From NCBI GenBank assembly GCA_039029315.1, contig JBCCGK010000072.1, forward strand, positions 1 through 64,000: 64,000 bases of DNA, read 5' to 3'. This DNA comes from JBCCCJ01 sp039029315 (GTDB taxonomy: Bacteria; Bacteroidota; Bacteroidia; J057). The position numbers and the translations under genes are program-made. Below are positions 16,303-25,568 of the stretch, piece by piece; positions within the stretch are counted from its first letter, which is position 1; every line of letters starts with the position of its first letter. Below the pieces are notes generated by a model, which had not been told where the DNA came from, did no database searches, and saw only the letters and a program-made list of their open reading frames with translations.

Positions 16303-19300
16303 TTATGGAGAGGGAATGATTTTGTTCCAAAACTGTGGGGAACCAGCTTTGGGAATCTGTGTGAGTTGGGGGAAATTGAACTCTACCTGAGTCCCAACGC
16401 TTTTTCCATTGTCCATCAAGTCTTCGATCTGCATCTCAATGGATATCCCATACATATGTTTGATGGTTTGAATTCTTTCCAGGGTATTTCGGACACCAAT
16501 GGATCGCTTTTTTTGGGTGATATAGCTGTGTTGGGTATGACGGGCAGCCGCGCGCCCAACCCCATCATCTCGAATGGCGACCAATAAGCGGCCTTCAGCC
16601 TCTAACAAGTGAACAAGAATCTCTCCCTTCCCCCTTGGACTGATGCCGTGTTTGATGGCGTTTTCGATAGCCGGTTGAAACAACATCGGGGGTACATACA
16701 GCTGCGCGAGTTCCAGGCTTGGATCGACATAAAATTCAATGTCTAATTGGTCTCCCATTTGGAGTTGCTCTAGTTCCAAATAGGATTTGAGTTGTTGAAG
16801 CTCTTCTGATAGAGGGACGAAGGTATGATCGGCATGCTCCAATACCCCTCTTAACAATCCCCCAAATCGACTGAGATAACGGTTGGCAAGTTGAGTTTGT
16901 TGGTTTTTGATGAGAAAAGAAATGGAGTTCATGGCATTGAAAATGAAATGTGGACTGATCTGACTGATCAATGCCTGATATTTGAGCTCAGTGAGGAGGC
17001 GCTTGTTTGTATTTTGTCGACTGATGAATCGGGCAATTCCAATGGTGACAAAGCCAAGGGGGATCAGAGAGAGCAAAGTCATCAACAGATAAAACCAGAT
17101 CGTCTGGGTAGCATGTGGCTTTATGCTAAACTGAAATCGAGTTGGCTGATTCATGAAGCGACCATCTTCATTGCTACTTTCTACCTCAAACACATACTTC
17201 CCCGGTGGAAGGTTGGTATATCTGATGTTATTGTCCAGTCCAAATTGCCAGGTCGGGTCTACGCCAGGAATTCTATATCGATAGCTCAGATGTTGTCGAT
17301 TCTGGAAGGCCACAACTCGGAATTTGATGAAGAAATTGTTCTCTGTATGCGAGAGATGTATCTGATCTGGAAATTCGTAAAGAGAGTCAAGCGTTTCCAG
17401 TGATTCGATATAGGTACGGGGAGGTATCCGCGCCTGAGTAAACAGCGTGTCCGGATGGAAGTGGAACATGCCATGATCGGTGGCGAACCATATTCGGTTG
17501 TTCTGATGCTCAATGGACTGAATGTTAACCTTGGGCAGGAATGTGCGCGCGTATAAAGTTCCTTGTTTGACAAATTTGTTTTGTAGGGAATCAAAGGTAA
17601 ACCGCTGAAAGTTGTTTTGACCAAAAACCCATAGGGTTTGATCATGCAAAACAGAGACAATCCAGAGTCTACTTGGCGCGATATCTATCCCTGAACGAAG
17701 CTCCTGGGTTTTGCCATCACGAATAATGACAATCCCATAATCTTTGATGCTCAGGAAAACGGTACCAGATTGAGAGATTTGAACAAAGTAGATAAACTGA
17801 GTAGAATCAATATGCTCGATGAGCGGATATTCACCGTATGGGCGTTGAACGATCGAATCTTTTACATACCAAAGATCCCCACCTGATGCCAACCAAATGG
17901 AGTGATCCGGCGACCTGCTTATGCTATATATTTGTTGGTTAAATCCATGTTTTCTGATATCAAAAAAGATTTTGTGTTGATGAGCATTGACTCCAAATAA
18001 CCCATGACGATTACTCTTGAACCAAAATACACTGTCATTTTGTGGGATGATTTGATTGAAATAATAGCCTACTTTTGCTTTTACAGGTTCTCCTTCCAGG
18101 GGTTTGATTCGGGTCCAGCTATCCTGGGAGACCAGATAGCGAAAGGAGGTAAGGAGTTGATCTCCAAACTTGACAAATGTGAATCCATTTTTTGATTGAG
18201 GTAGGGGATGTTGCTGGATGTTATACAGGGAATCAATGGTATAGAGATGACCATCATTAGAAGAGAACCAGGTTTGATTTTCTTCAGCCAGCATATGAAT
18301 CACATGATTTTTCTTCTTTTCCCTGGCAGGCCATCTGATCCAGCTGACGTCCCGCGAATGAAGTTGATACAGGCCCCCCTCCTTCGTCCCAAACCAGTAT
18401 GTCCCATCCTTTGTCTGAAAAGTACAAGTAACGGTATGCCCTTGAAGATAAGGCTGATAGTGATGGATGTCTGCAAATTGCTGATTGTCTACGCAATAAA
18501 CGCCATCATATGTGGAGATCCATACACTTCCTCCTCGATCTTCATACAATTGAATGATCTGTTTGGGAAGAAACTGTTCCCCATAAGAGCGAATCTTTGA
18601 CTGATCAAAGTGCAGGAGATTGTTGGATGCGGTAGCTAAATATGAACCATTCTTTAACCGGATCATCCGTTTTATTGGGGATTGGAAGATCTCAGGATTC
18701 AAGTCTTGAACTCCTGACATGCGACTCAAAGCAGGATCATTTAACAAATCTGTTTCTCTACCCGTGAAAATCGGAACCCCCTCTACGAGTTTCCAATAGG
18801 AATAATTGCCTAGACGATGTGCCTCTGGGTCTTGATCCAAATCATGGGAGATGACAGAATCCGAAGTTGCTTCAAAAATGAAGGATTGACGATTGAGACT
18901 ATCCCGGATACTCATCGGAGAGACACTGAACCAAAGATGTCCTGATTGATCTTCATGAATGGTATGAATAGTTCCGTTTTGCAGAACATTCATGATTTGT
19001 TTGTGATTGGGATGGAGAGTCCGTTTGCCTTGCTGAATGGAAGATAATTGGTTGCCGAGAGTCAGCCATGTTTTGCCATTATGCCCCTCGTATAGGTACT
19101 GGAAATAATTGGGGAGAGAAATTTTAAGTTGAAATTCTGCTCCATCAAATTTGACTGTCCCTTGACTCGTACATACCCATAGGAATCCCTGATCATCTTC
19201 CGTTATATCCAGGATCCAATCGGAAGGAAGACCATTTTCTTCCGTGTAATTCTTAAAAAAAGGAGTAATAAGTTGCGCGCGCACATTCGCAAAAACGCCA

Positions 19301-19362
19301 ATGCTAAGGAAGAATAGACATATAACTCTCACAGGAACATGTTGGTATAGTAAATTGCCCAA
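16303..19362 (-). CDS. Two-component propeller sensor histidine kinase, LytS type (paralog 1)
   Basis: 1019 aa. Signal peptide (cleavage near VRAQ, residue 30), then a periplasmic two-bladed 'regulator propeller' region with repeated phrases of the kind DDQGFLWVCTSQGTVKFDG, a Y_Y_Y-type beta domain ending about residue 755 (SYRYRIPG...TNLPPGKYVFEVES), one transmembrane helix at about 765-790, and a cytoplasmic His_kinase domain (PF06580 type): SPHFIFNAMNSI with the phospho-acceptor His near 804, then a HATPase with AIENAIKHG and IRDDGVG. Such kinases sense extracellular ligands and phosphorylate LytTR-type regulators. It lies 296 bp behind the LytTR gene and is a close paralog of the kinase upstream of that gene, so the set is probably one pathway with two inputs. 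A MITE-like repeat sits in the gap. Confidence 0.9.
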   Translation of the reverse strand: MGNLLYQHVPVRVICLFFLSIGVFANVRAQLITPFFKNYTEENGLPSDWILDITEDDQGFLWVCTSQGTVKFDGAEFQLKISLPNYFQYLYEGHNGKTWLTLGNQLSSIQQGKRTLHPNHKQIMNVLQNGTIHTIHEDQSGHLWFSVSPMSIRDSLNRQSFIFEATSDSVISHDLDQDPEAHRLGNYSYWKLVEGVPIFTGRETDLLNDPALSRMSGVQDLNPEIFQSPIKRMIRLKNGSYLATASNNLLHFDQSKIRSYGEQFLPKQIIQLYEDRGGSVWISTYDGVYCVDNQQFADIHHYQPYLQGHTVTCTFQTKDGTYWFGTKEGGLYQLHSRDVSWIRWPAREKKKNHVIHMLAEENQTWFSSNDGHLYTIDSLYNIQQHPLPQSKNGFTFVKFGDQLLTSFRYLVSQDSWTRIKPLEGEPVKAKVGYYFNQIIPQNDSVFWFKSNRHGLFGVNAHQHKIFFDIRKHGFNQQIYSISRSPDHSIWLASGGDLWYVKDSIVQRPYGEYPLIEHIDSTQFIYFVQISQSGTVFLSIKDYGIVIIRDGKTQELRSGIDIAPSRLWIVSVLHDQTLWVFGQNNFQRFTFDSLQNKFVKQGTLYARTFLPKVNIQSIEHQNNRIWFATDHGMFHFHPDTLFTQARIPPRTYIESLETLDSLYEFPDQIHLSHTENNFFIKFRVVAFQNRQHLSYRYRIPGVDPTWQFGLDNNIRYTNLPPGKYVFEVESSNEDGRFMNQPTRFQFSIKPHATQTIWFYLLMTLLSLIPLGFVTIGIARFISRQNTNKRLLTELKYQALISQISPHFIFNAMNSISFLIKNQQTQLANRYLSRFGGLLRGVLEHADHTFVPLSEELQQLKSYLELEQLQMGDQLDIEFYVDPSLELAQLYVPPMLFQPAIENAIKHGISPRGKGEILVHLLEAEGRLLVAIRDDGVGRAAARHTQHSYITQKKRSIGVRNTLERIQTIKHMYGISIEMQIEDLMDNGKSVGTQVEFNFPQLTQIPKAGSPQFWNKIIPSP

Positions 19363-19411
19363 GGAGGACTCATGACAGAAAATGAACCAAGTACTTGCTG
19401 TAGCTTCCTCA

Positions 19412-19506
19412 CTTAGAGACTGGGTGGGTTTTGTTTATGTAAATTGTTATAGGTCTAAAAAAGGGGCATAACAAAAACATAGGATGAAATTCAAACAGTC
19501 CCTTAG
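19412..19506. repeat. MITE-like inverted-repeat element, short copy
   Basis: Ends in CTTAGAGACTG and its near inverse CAGTCCCTTAG. Both halves match the ends of the longer element at 53683-53850 (the right half, inverted, at about 90 % to the left half of that copy); the ~70-bp centre of the longer copy is absent. No coding capacity. Confidence 0.65.
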
Positions 19507-19658
19507 AAAGAGAGAAGTATTTTTTGCCAAACAAAACGCTGAGAAATATGACCAAGATAAAAAGGTGCCAGAGGAAAGTGAGAGACAACTTGAAGGCGTG
19601 TTATTTTTTGTAGTAGCTGCGTCCCCATCATTGGAATCTGTGCAATCGAGGAAGTGCC

Positions 19659-20405
19659 TTAACCCAGGCTCAAGGCTTGCATCTTCTGCAAAAACTCCTG
19701 TTTTCGCCGGGTGGCGACTGTGAGTTCTGTCCCATTTGAGAGCTCGACTTCTCCCCCTCTGCCTCTTGTGTATGACTGAATGTGCTTCAGATTGACCATA
19801 TATCGATCATGGATGCGATAAAAAATAGCTTCTGGCAGCAAGGTCTCATAACTGGCAAGTGCTTTGCTGACCACAATGGGAGACCGACCTTCAAGATGAA
19901 AAATGGTATATACATTGCTGGATTCGAGATAGACAATGTCTTCTATATCTACAAAGCGAATACGCCCATTTTCAGGTAGGCTGATGCGTTTTTTTGTAGA
20001 ATTTTGTTTGGAAGAAAATGAAGGAGATTTGCGAACCTTGGACGGGGCATCATGTCGATGAAAATACCGTTGCATACCTTCTTCCAGATCTTCTTCTGTT
20101 ATGGGTTTGAGTAAATAGTGAATGGGATTGTAGTCATAGGATTTGAGCGCGAATTGGGGATGAGCTGATACAAAAATTAACTCAAATTTTTGATAAGCAG
20201 ATCTTTCCAGAATCTCAAACCCATATCCACTTCCCATTTCAATATCGAGAAAGAGCAATTCGGGTTCATGTGTTTCCAATAATTCTACGCCTTGATCTAT
20301 GGTCGTGGCAGTGAAGATATGAGTAATAGAGTGGGGGAGATCTTCCAACATTTTTTGTAATAGTTGGAGATTCATGAGCTTGTCATCAATGATGGCTATC
20401 TTCAT
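19659..20405 (-). CDS. LytTR-family response regulator
   Basis: 248 aa. N-terminal receiver with acidic pair Asp7/Asp8, phospho-acceptor Asp54 (LLFLDIEMG), Ser in FVSAHPQFA and Lys in YLLKPI; a basic linker (about 118-140); then a LytTR DNA-binding domain (about 140-245) with IVYLESSNVYTIFHLE and YRIHDRYMVNLKHI. These domains bind direct repeats in promoters. Lies 26 bp downstream of the 1012-aa kinase on the same strand, so it is that kinase's cognate partner. The second kinase follows 296 bp further. No target site was identified. Confidence 0.9.
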   Translation of the reverse strand: MKIAIIDDKLMNLQLLQKMLEDLPHSITHIFTATTIDQGVELLETHEPELLFLDIEMGSGYGFEILERSAYQKFELIFVSAHPQFALKSYDYNPIHYLLKPITEEDLEEGMQRYFHRHDAPSKVRKSPSFSSKQNSTKKRISLPENGRIRFVDIEDIVYLESSNVYTIFHLEGRSPIVVSKALASYETLLPEAIFYRIHDRYMVNLKHIQSYTRGRGGEVELSNGTELTVATRRKQEFLQKMQALSLG

Positions 20406-20431
20406 TCCTTTGCGTGATTGTTTAAAGCCGA

Positions 20432-23400
20432 CTAGAGGCGACTGATTCTGTCAAGAATGGGGTGATTGGCGACTTGAGTGGGCGATTGATAGAGTTTGGG
20501 AAAGTAAAATTCAACTTGTGTTCCCTGGCTTTCGCCATTGTCTTCCAAATCCTCTATGCGCATTCCGATTTCGACATTATACATACGTTTGATGGTGGAA
20601 ATGCGTTCTTGGGTATTTTGGACCCCGATAGAGTGTTTCTTTTTGCTGATGTAGGTCTTGGGTTGTTTGCTGGCAGCTTCTCGTCCGACTCCATCATCCC
20701 GAATGGCCACGAGAATCTGATCCTCAGATTCGAGAAAGTGGACCAGGAGTTCTCCCTTTCCTTTGGGAGAGATTCCATGTTTGAGGGCATTTTCGATCGC
20801 AGGTTGGAAAAGCATTGGCGGAACGAACACCTCTCGTTCAAGTAAGGTAGAATCAATATAAAAATCAATGTCAAGATTGGTCCCCATTTGAAGCCGTTCC
20901 AGCTCCAGATAATGGCGCAAGTGTTCTATTTCTTCAGACAAGGGAACGAATGTATGTTGGCTGTGTTCGAGAACTCCTCGCAAGAGACCTCCAAATCGAC
21001 TGAGATAGTTGTTGGCCAGACTTGATTGCTGGTTTTTGATGAGGAAAGAAATGGAATTTAATGCGTTGAAAATAAAATGAGGACTCATTTGGCCGATAAG
21101 AGCTTGATATTTCAGTTCTGTCAGCTGTCGTTTGTTATTATTTTGACGCATAAAAAAGACAATGATTTGCTTGACGATGAACGCCAGACCAATCACTACC
21201 AACAATCCCACCAGGATGGCAAACCAGAGGGTTTGGGTAAAGTGAGGAATGATCTCAAAAGTGAGGCGTTGGATCTGTCCCCTGAACTCTCCCTGTTCAT
21301 CACTGGATTCCAGTTCGAATGTATACGTGCCGGGATCCAGGTTGGTATACCGGATATTGGTTTGCTCAGTGTATTCCCAGTTGGGATCTACTCCTGGAAT
21401 TCTGTATCTGAATGAGAGTTGGTCTCTGTTCAGCAAAGAGACGGCCCGATATGCGATAGAAAAATTGTTTTCCCGATGGGATAAGCGGATTGCTTTGTCA
21501 GGGAGATAGACAGAATCTTTAGACTCCAAATAGGCAAAATAAATGGAAGAAGGAGATTCCTGCTCCTTCGATAAGAAATTCTGATGATTAAAATGAACAA
21601 GGCCATTATCTGTGCCCAACCAGAGACGATTTTGATGAAATATCGCTCGGTATCTGGTTGCTGGTGGAAGAATATTTGTCGGGTTGAATGATTCTGAACG
21701 CACATATTTTTTCTCGTCCTTGTCATACACAAAGCGAGTGAATTCATGATGAGATAAGATCCAGACAGAATCTTCATTCTCGATTTCGATTCCCCAGCTT
21801 CTGGCATTAGGAATATGCTCTCCGGGAATAAGTCGTTGGATCTGATGCTCATTGTAAATGAAAATGCCAGAATCTAATGCCATGAAAAATGCTTTGCCAG
21901 CATCTGTAAAATGGGTCCGTAGAAAATAATATAAGCTATCCATGCCCTCCAATTCAGGGTATTCCTCATAAGGATGAAGAATGACAGAATCTTCTAAGCG
22001 CCAGAGGTTCCCATTTTTTGTCATCCACAATTCTTCAGAAGGAGAGAGTGTCATTTGTTGTATCCTGCCACCAAATCCATGGTCTCTCGAATCGTAAACA
22101 ATTGCATGTTCGTCAAGATCGATTTCAAATAGTCCTCGGTCCCTATTCGAGATCCAGAACCGACGCTCGTCTTTCGGAACAATCAAATGAAAGAAGTAGC
22201 CAAATTTTGAATTTGGTTCTCCTGTCAGCGGGCGAATCAGAGTCCAGGATTGATCTGATATCAAATACCGATAAGAAGTGAGGATCTGCTCGCCAAATTT
22301 GACCATAGCAAAGCCATTTTTAGAGATAGGGACAGAATGTTGGGAGAGTGTTTCTGTGGAGTCAACATAGTACAAATGTCCATCTGATGCACTATACCAA
22401 AGTCTGTCTTCATCTGAAAGAAGAGAAATGATATTATTTTTGCGACCTTTTTCTGGCCACCTCAACCAACGGATGTCTGGATTGATCATGTGAAACAATC
22501 CATGGTCTTTGGTTCCAAACCACAAACCGCCATCTTTATCTTCAAGCAAGGAGGTGATGGTGTATTCAGGTAAATAATGTTGGTATTTGTCCACCTGATC
22601 GAAGGCATATTGATCCACGCAATACACGCCTCCATACGTACTAATCCATACCGAACCCTGTCGATCCTCATACAGATCTAGGATGACATATGGCAGAAAG
22701 TTTTCTCCCGAAAAATAAATACGCGTGGAATCGAAGTGTGAAAGATTACCGGAACCTGTTGAGAGGTAAGATCCATCCTTCAGCCGAATCATGCGCTTGA
22801 CATATTTACCTAATTTGTCAGGGGAATACGGGATATTTTTTTCTATTTTTATCCTGGCAGGATTGATGATCATATCAACTTGTCTCCCTGTATATATGGG
22901 CTGTCCATCAATCTCTTTCCAATAACTTTTTGCCCCGATGGGTTGTGCCGTGGGGTCTGTCAGCAAATCGTGATGGATGAGTGTGTCAGGTGTCAGTTCA
23001 TAGAGGGTTGTAAAACGTTTTTTTGGATCTTTGTTCCCAATCATATTGGCCATGGTAAACCATACATGTCGATTGCTGTCAACATATACACTCATATGAT
23101 GGGCACCTTGTCTTACAGCATTGACCTGTTCGAGCATAGGATGAGCCTGGCTGGTATCTTGTGAGAATAAAGACAGCTCTTTGTCAACGAGAAACAAAGA
23201 TTCCGGTTTGAGTTTTTGAACCAACTCCTGATAGGAATATTCTTTAGGGTTGCCTTTGAATAATTGGAATTCCGATCCATCAAATCGTTCTAGCCCCTTT
23301 TCGGAGAACAACCAGATGAATCCCTCCTCATCCTGGGAGACCTCTCTTATTCTGTTTGTGCTCATCCCTTTTTCTTCCGTAAAGTGGCGATATACGGGTG

Positions 23401-23470
23401 TCACCAATTGCCCGTAAGCAAAGGAATTCAAAACAAAAGCAAGGAGAATAAGGCGGGAAAAGCTATCCAT
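20432..23470 (-). CDS. Two-component propeller sensor histidine kinase, LytS type (paralog 2)
   Basis: 1012 aa with the same architecture and many identical phrases as the kinase at 16303-19362: signal peptide (NSFAYGQ), opening RHFTEEKGMSTNRIREVSQ motif of propeller sensors, propeller blades (GSVWISTYGGVYCVDQ), Y_Y_Y-like domain, one transmembrane helix near 755-785, SPHFIFNALNSI with His near 797, and HATPase with AIENALKHG and IRDDGVG. Conservation is strongest in the catalytic part and weaker in the propeller, as expected if the two copies recognise different ligands. First gene of the kinase-regulator unit. Confidence 0.9.
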   Translation of the reverse strand: MDSFSRLILLAFVLNSFAYGQLVTPVYRHFTEEKGMSTNRIREVSQDEEGFIWLFSEKGLERFDGSEFQLFKGNPKEYSYQELVQKLKPESLFLVDKELSLFSQDTSQAHPMLEQVNAVRQGAHHMSVYVDSNRHVWFTMANMIGNKDPKKRFTTLYELTPDTLIHHDLLTDPTAQPIGAKSYWKEIDGQPIYTGRQVDMIINPARIKIEKNIPYSPDKLGKYVKRMIRLKDGSYLSTGSGNLSHFDSTRIYFSGENFLPYVILDLYEDRQGSVWISTYGGVYCVDQYAFDQVDKYQHYLPEYTITSLLEDKDGGLWFGTKDHGLFHMINPDIRWLRWPEKGRKNNIISLLSDEDRLWYSASDGHLYYVDSTETLSQHSVPISKNGFAMVKFGEQILTSYRYLISDQSWTLIRPLTGEPNSKFGYFFHLIVPKDERRFWISNRDRGLFEIDLDEHAIVYDSRDHGFGGRIQQMTLSPSEELWMTKNGNLWRLEDSVILHPYEEYPELEGMDSLYYFLRTHFTDAGKAFFMALDSGIFIYNEHQIQRLIPGEHIPNARSWGIEIENEDSVWILSHHEFTRFVYDKDEKKYVRSESFNPTNILPPATRYRAIFHQNRLWLGTDNGLVHFNHQNFLSKEQESPSSIYFAYLESKDSVYLPDKAIRLSHRENNFSIAYRAVSLLNRDQLSFRYRIPGVDPNWEYTEQTNIRYTNLDPGTYTFELESSDEQGEFRGQIQRLTFEIIPHFTQTLWFAILVGLLVVIGLAFIVKQIIVFFMRQNNNKRQLTELKYQALIGQMSPHFIFNALNSISFLIKNQQSSLANNYLSRFGGLLRGVLEHSQHTFVPLSEEIEHLRHYLELERLQMGTNLDIDFYIDSTLLEREVFVPPMLFQPAIENALKHGISPKGKGELLVHFLESEDQILVAIRDDGVGREAASKQPKTYISKKKHSIGVQNTQERISTIKRMYNVEIGMRIEDLEDNGESQGTQVEFYFPKLYQSPTQVANHPILDRISRL

Positions 23471-23925
23471 CTACAGATCCGGTATTTCAGGAAGACGAAT
23501 ATACAAAATCCTGAGACAATGCTTTCACTCTGACTTCTGCTGGGTGTACAACAATTTTCACAATCCAGAGATTTTTCTTGCAGAACCTCTTCTTCCTATG
23601 AACCGGAACCCCGTTTCTCTTCCGCCATGCGGAATCTTCGACTTCAATGAGAAACAAGCCCACAAGCCTTAAAGTAGATGCAAGGCTTTCCTATAAAAAG
23701 AGAATTAGTTGAAAAACGTGCGTTGGCTCCGAAAATCCGCGGGGAGGAGGGCTTGAAGCGAGGGCCTTGGTTGGGATTTTCTTGACTTTTGGGTACTTTT
23801 TGTCAAGAAAAAGTACCATATCAAACAAAAATATATTTTATAGGAAAACCCTGAAAGAAGATGGGACATTTGTCATGCACGCCTTCTGGTCATTTATTCG
23901 TATATTTATCCAAAATCCATCAAAT
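23471..23925. other. Intergenic region between divergent kinase and Uma2 genes
   Basis: Contains the nested hairpins at 23777-23817 and no supported gene. Frames reading into it from the Uma2 gene translate the hairpin repeat and lack similarity to the family. Confidence 0.5.
23777..23817. repeat. Two overlapping, mutually exclusive hairpins
   Basis: Stem 1: 23777-23786 with 23802-23811 (10 bp). Stem 2: 23792-23801 with 23808-23817 (10 bp, 6-nt loop). The 3' arm of stem 1 overlaps the loop and 3' arm of stem 2, so only one can form. Sequences of this TTCTTGACTTTT/GTCAAGAAAAAG kind recur in Bacteroidota intergenic DNA to my recollection. Confidence 0.6.
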
Positions 23926-24690
23926 ATGAGTCTTGCCAAGCACGACAAATATCCAGTCCAGCCAATCATCTACCCTTCCTCTGATGGAAAACCTATGGCC
24001 GATAACACAAAACAGGCTCGATGGATCATCAGTCTGTACAACAATTTGAGAAGTTTATTTCAATCACAAGATGTATTCATTGCCGCAGATTTGCTTTGGT
24101 ATCCCGTTGAGGGGCAGCCAACCATTTCTGTTGCCCCTGACATTTTAGTTGCCTTTGACCGTGCACAAGGAGATCGCTCCTCCTACAAGCAATGGTTGGA
24201 AGGTGGGATTGCCCCTCAAGTTGTTTTCGAAATCCTTTCCCCCTCCAATACGCAGATGGAAATGCTGCGAAAACAATCATTTTACCAAAATCATGGGGTG
24301 GAAGAATTAATCGTCATTGACCCTGGAAAAAGTCCTGATGATGGAGAAACATTTTTGCCATATGTCCGAGTCGGAGATCATCTTGGATCGGCTGACTTTC
24401 ATGTGGTTGATTGGACTAGTCCGCGATTGGGGATTCGATTACGACAAGAGGATGGACAAGTCAATGTCTTCTATCCAGATGGAAGTCCATTTCGCAGCTT
24501 TGAAGCGATTATGATGGAACTGGATCAGGAGAAAAAACGTGTTGTAGAAGAAAAGCAACGCGCAGAAACTGAGAAGCAACGCGCAGAAACTGAAAAGCAA
24601 CGCGCAGAAACTGAGAAGCAACGTGCCGATCAGGCGGAAAAAGAACTAGCAAAACTTCAGGCGCGTTTGCGAGATTTGGAAGGAGAGTAA
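23926..24690 (+). CDS. Uma2-family PD-(D/E)XK nuclease-like protein with C-terminal coiled coil
   Basis: Start at 23926 (MSLAKHDKYPVQ) chosen; the frame is open for 159 bp further upstream but that part reads through a repeat. About 254 aa. The Uma2 fold is seen in PDILVAFDRAQGDRSSYKQWLEGG..PQVVFEILSPSN, with the PD and the E-x-S active-site-like motifs of the restriction-endonuclease fold. The family is abundant in cyanobacteria and present in Bacteroidota; its biological role is unsettled, so DNA cleavage is not claimed. The last ~60 residues are a heptad coiled coil made of EKQRAET repeats encoded by a 21-bp tandem repeat. Stands alone. Confidence 0.8.
   Translation: MSLAKHDKYPVQPIIYPSSDGKPMADNTKQARWIISLYNNLRSLFQSQDVFIAADLLWYPVEGQPTISVAPDILVAFDRAQGDRSSYKQWLEGGIAPQVVFEILSPSNTQMEMLRKQSFYQNHGVEELIVIDPGKSPDDGETFLPYVRVGDHLGSADFHVVDWTSPRLGIRLRQEDGQVNVFYPDGSPFRSFEAIMMELDQEKKRVVEEKQRAETEKQRAETEKQRAETEKQRADQAEKELAKLQARLRDLEGE
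24553..24615 (+). repeat. 21-bp tandem repeat coding for a coiled coil
   Basis: Three near-identical 21-bp units encode a seven-residue EKQRAET heptad, with one degenerate half unit behind. Unit number changes keep the frame and would only alter coil length. Confidence 0.85.
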
Positions 24691-25193
24691 GCTCCTATTT
24701 AGCTGCCAATTCCTCCAGTTTTTGTTCAAACCATTCTCGCTCCATCATCGACATTTGGCAACTTTGATGTAAGTTGTTAGGGTTTGTTTGGAGAGGGGGG
24801 AGTCTCATTTTGAGGTAGATGTAAAAAGAATGGCACCTTGACAAGAAAGGGCAGCATTCACCACATTCATACATATACCATCGAATTGACAAAGAGAACC
24901 ACAGTAGACAGTCAGTCCCTTTTGTTCGGTAGCTTTGTTCGTCTGGAAATTAGCAGGCCGGGGGACTGTTAACCATCATTAACCTAAGATCGCGGGCCTA
25001 GTCGTCTTATGGAGATCGATGAGGTTTTTTGTTGATCATCCCATGTCGAAACCTGAGACTAAATCAAATGCAATAGGCTTATCCATTGTTCATCAATGCT
25101 TTATGGTCGCAAGCTGATTTCGATACCTGATTTAATCGTTTTGAAACTGGAAAAATAGTTGTAAAACTGATAATTTCGTTATAGCTTGCTTAT
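24691..25193. other. Intergenic region before blaI
   Basis: 503 bp. I see no gene I can support. The last 60 bp, AT-rich with TAATTTCG, must carry the promoter and probably the operator of the BlaI/BlaR1 operon, but no clear TACA-TGTA palindrome is visible. Confidence 0.4.
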
Positions 25194-25568
25194 ATGAAAC
25201 GATTAACTCCCAAAGAAGAGCAAATCATGCAGATTCTCTGGCGACTGAAGCGCGCTTTCGTCAATGATATTCTGAAGGAATTGCCCGATCCCAAACCACA
25301 TTACAACACAGTGTCATCTCTCGTCAGATTTCTGGAAGACAAGGGATATATTGGACACAAGGCTTATGGGAAGACGCATGAGTACTTTCCCACGGTTAGT
25401 GTGGAAGCCTATCGGAAGCAGTCCTTATACAAATTGGTCTCAGGCTATTTTTCCAATTCATACAAAAGTGTCATTTCTTCTTTGGCCAGGGAGGAGAAAA
25501 TCAGTGTGGATGAGCTGAAAGAAATTATTGAAATGATAGAAAACCAAGATTCTGAATCCAATGAATGA
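25194..25568 (+). CDS. BlaI/MecI/CopY-family transcriptional repressor
   Basis: 124 aa winged-helix repressor of the penicillinase-repressor family: N-terminal LTPKEEQIMQILW, the HYNTVSSLVRFLEDKGYI recognition region and a C-terminal dimerisation helix (about 80-120). Family members bind palindromic operators and leave DNA when cleaved after signalling by the membrane peptidase. Overlaps the BlaR1-like gene by 8 bp, a typical blaI-blaR pair with translational coupling. In Bacteroidota such pairs are common and are mostly not linked to beta-lactamase genes; none is nearby here. Confidence 0.9.
   Translation: MKRLTPKEEQIMQILWRLKRAFVNDILKELPDPKPHYNTVSSLVRFLEDKGYIGHKAYGKTHEYFPTVSVEAYRKQSLYKLVSGYFSNSYKSVISSLAREEKISVDELKEIIEMIENQDSESNE

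Noticed and set aside
23767..23925. Upstream extension of the Uma2 gene
   Set aside because: The extra residues translate the nested hairpin repeat; homologous Uma2 proteins begin near MSLAKHDKYP-like sequence.
24695..24892. 65-codon minus-strand frame behind the Uma2 gene, ending in an amphipathic EREWFEQKLEELAAK
   Set aside because: The C-terminal stretch looks protein-like, but the N-terminal two-thirds do not, and there is no start context or family; at most a remnant.
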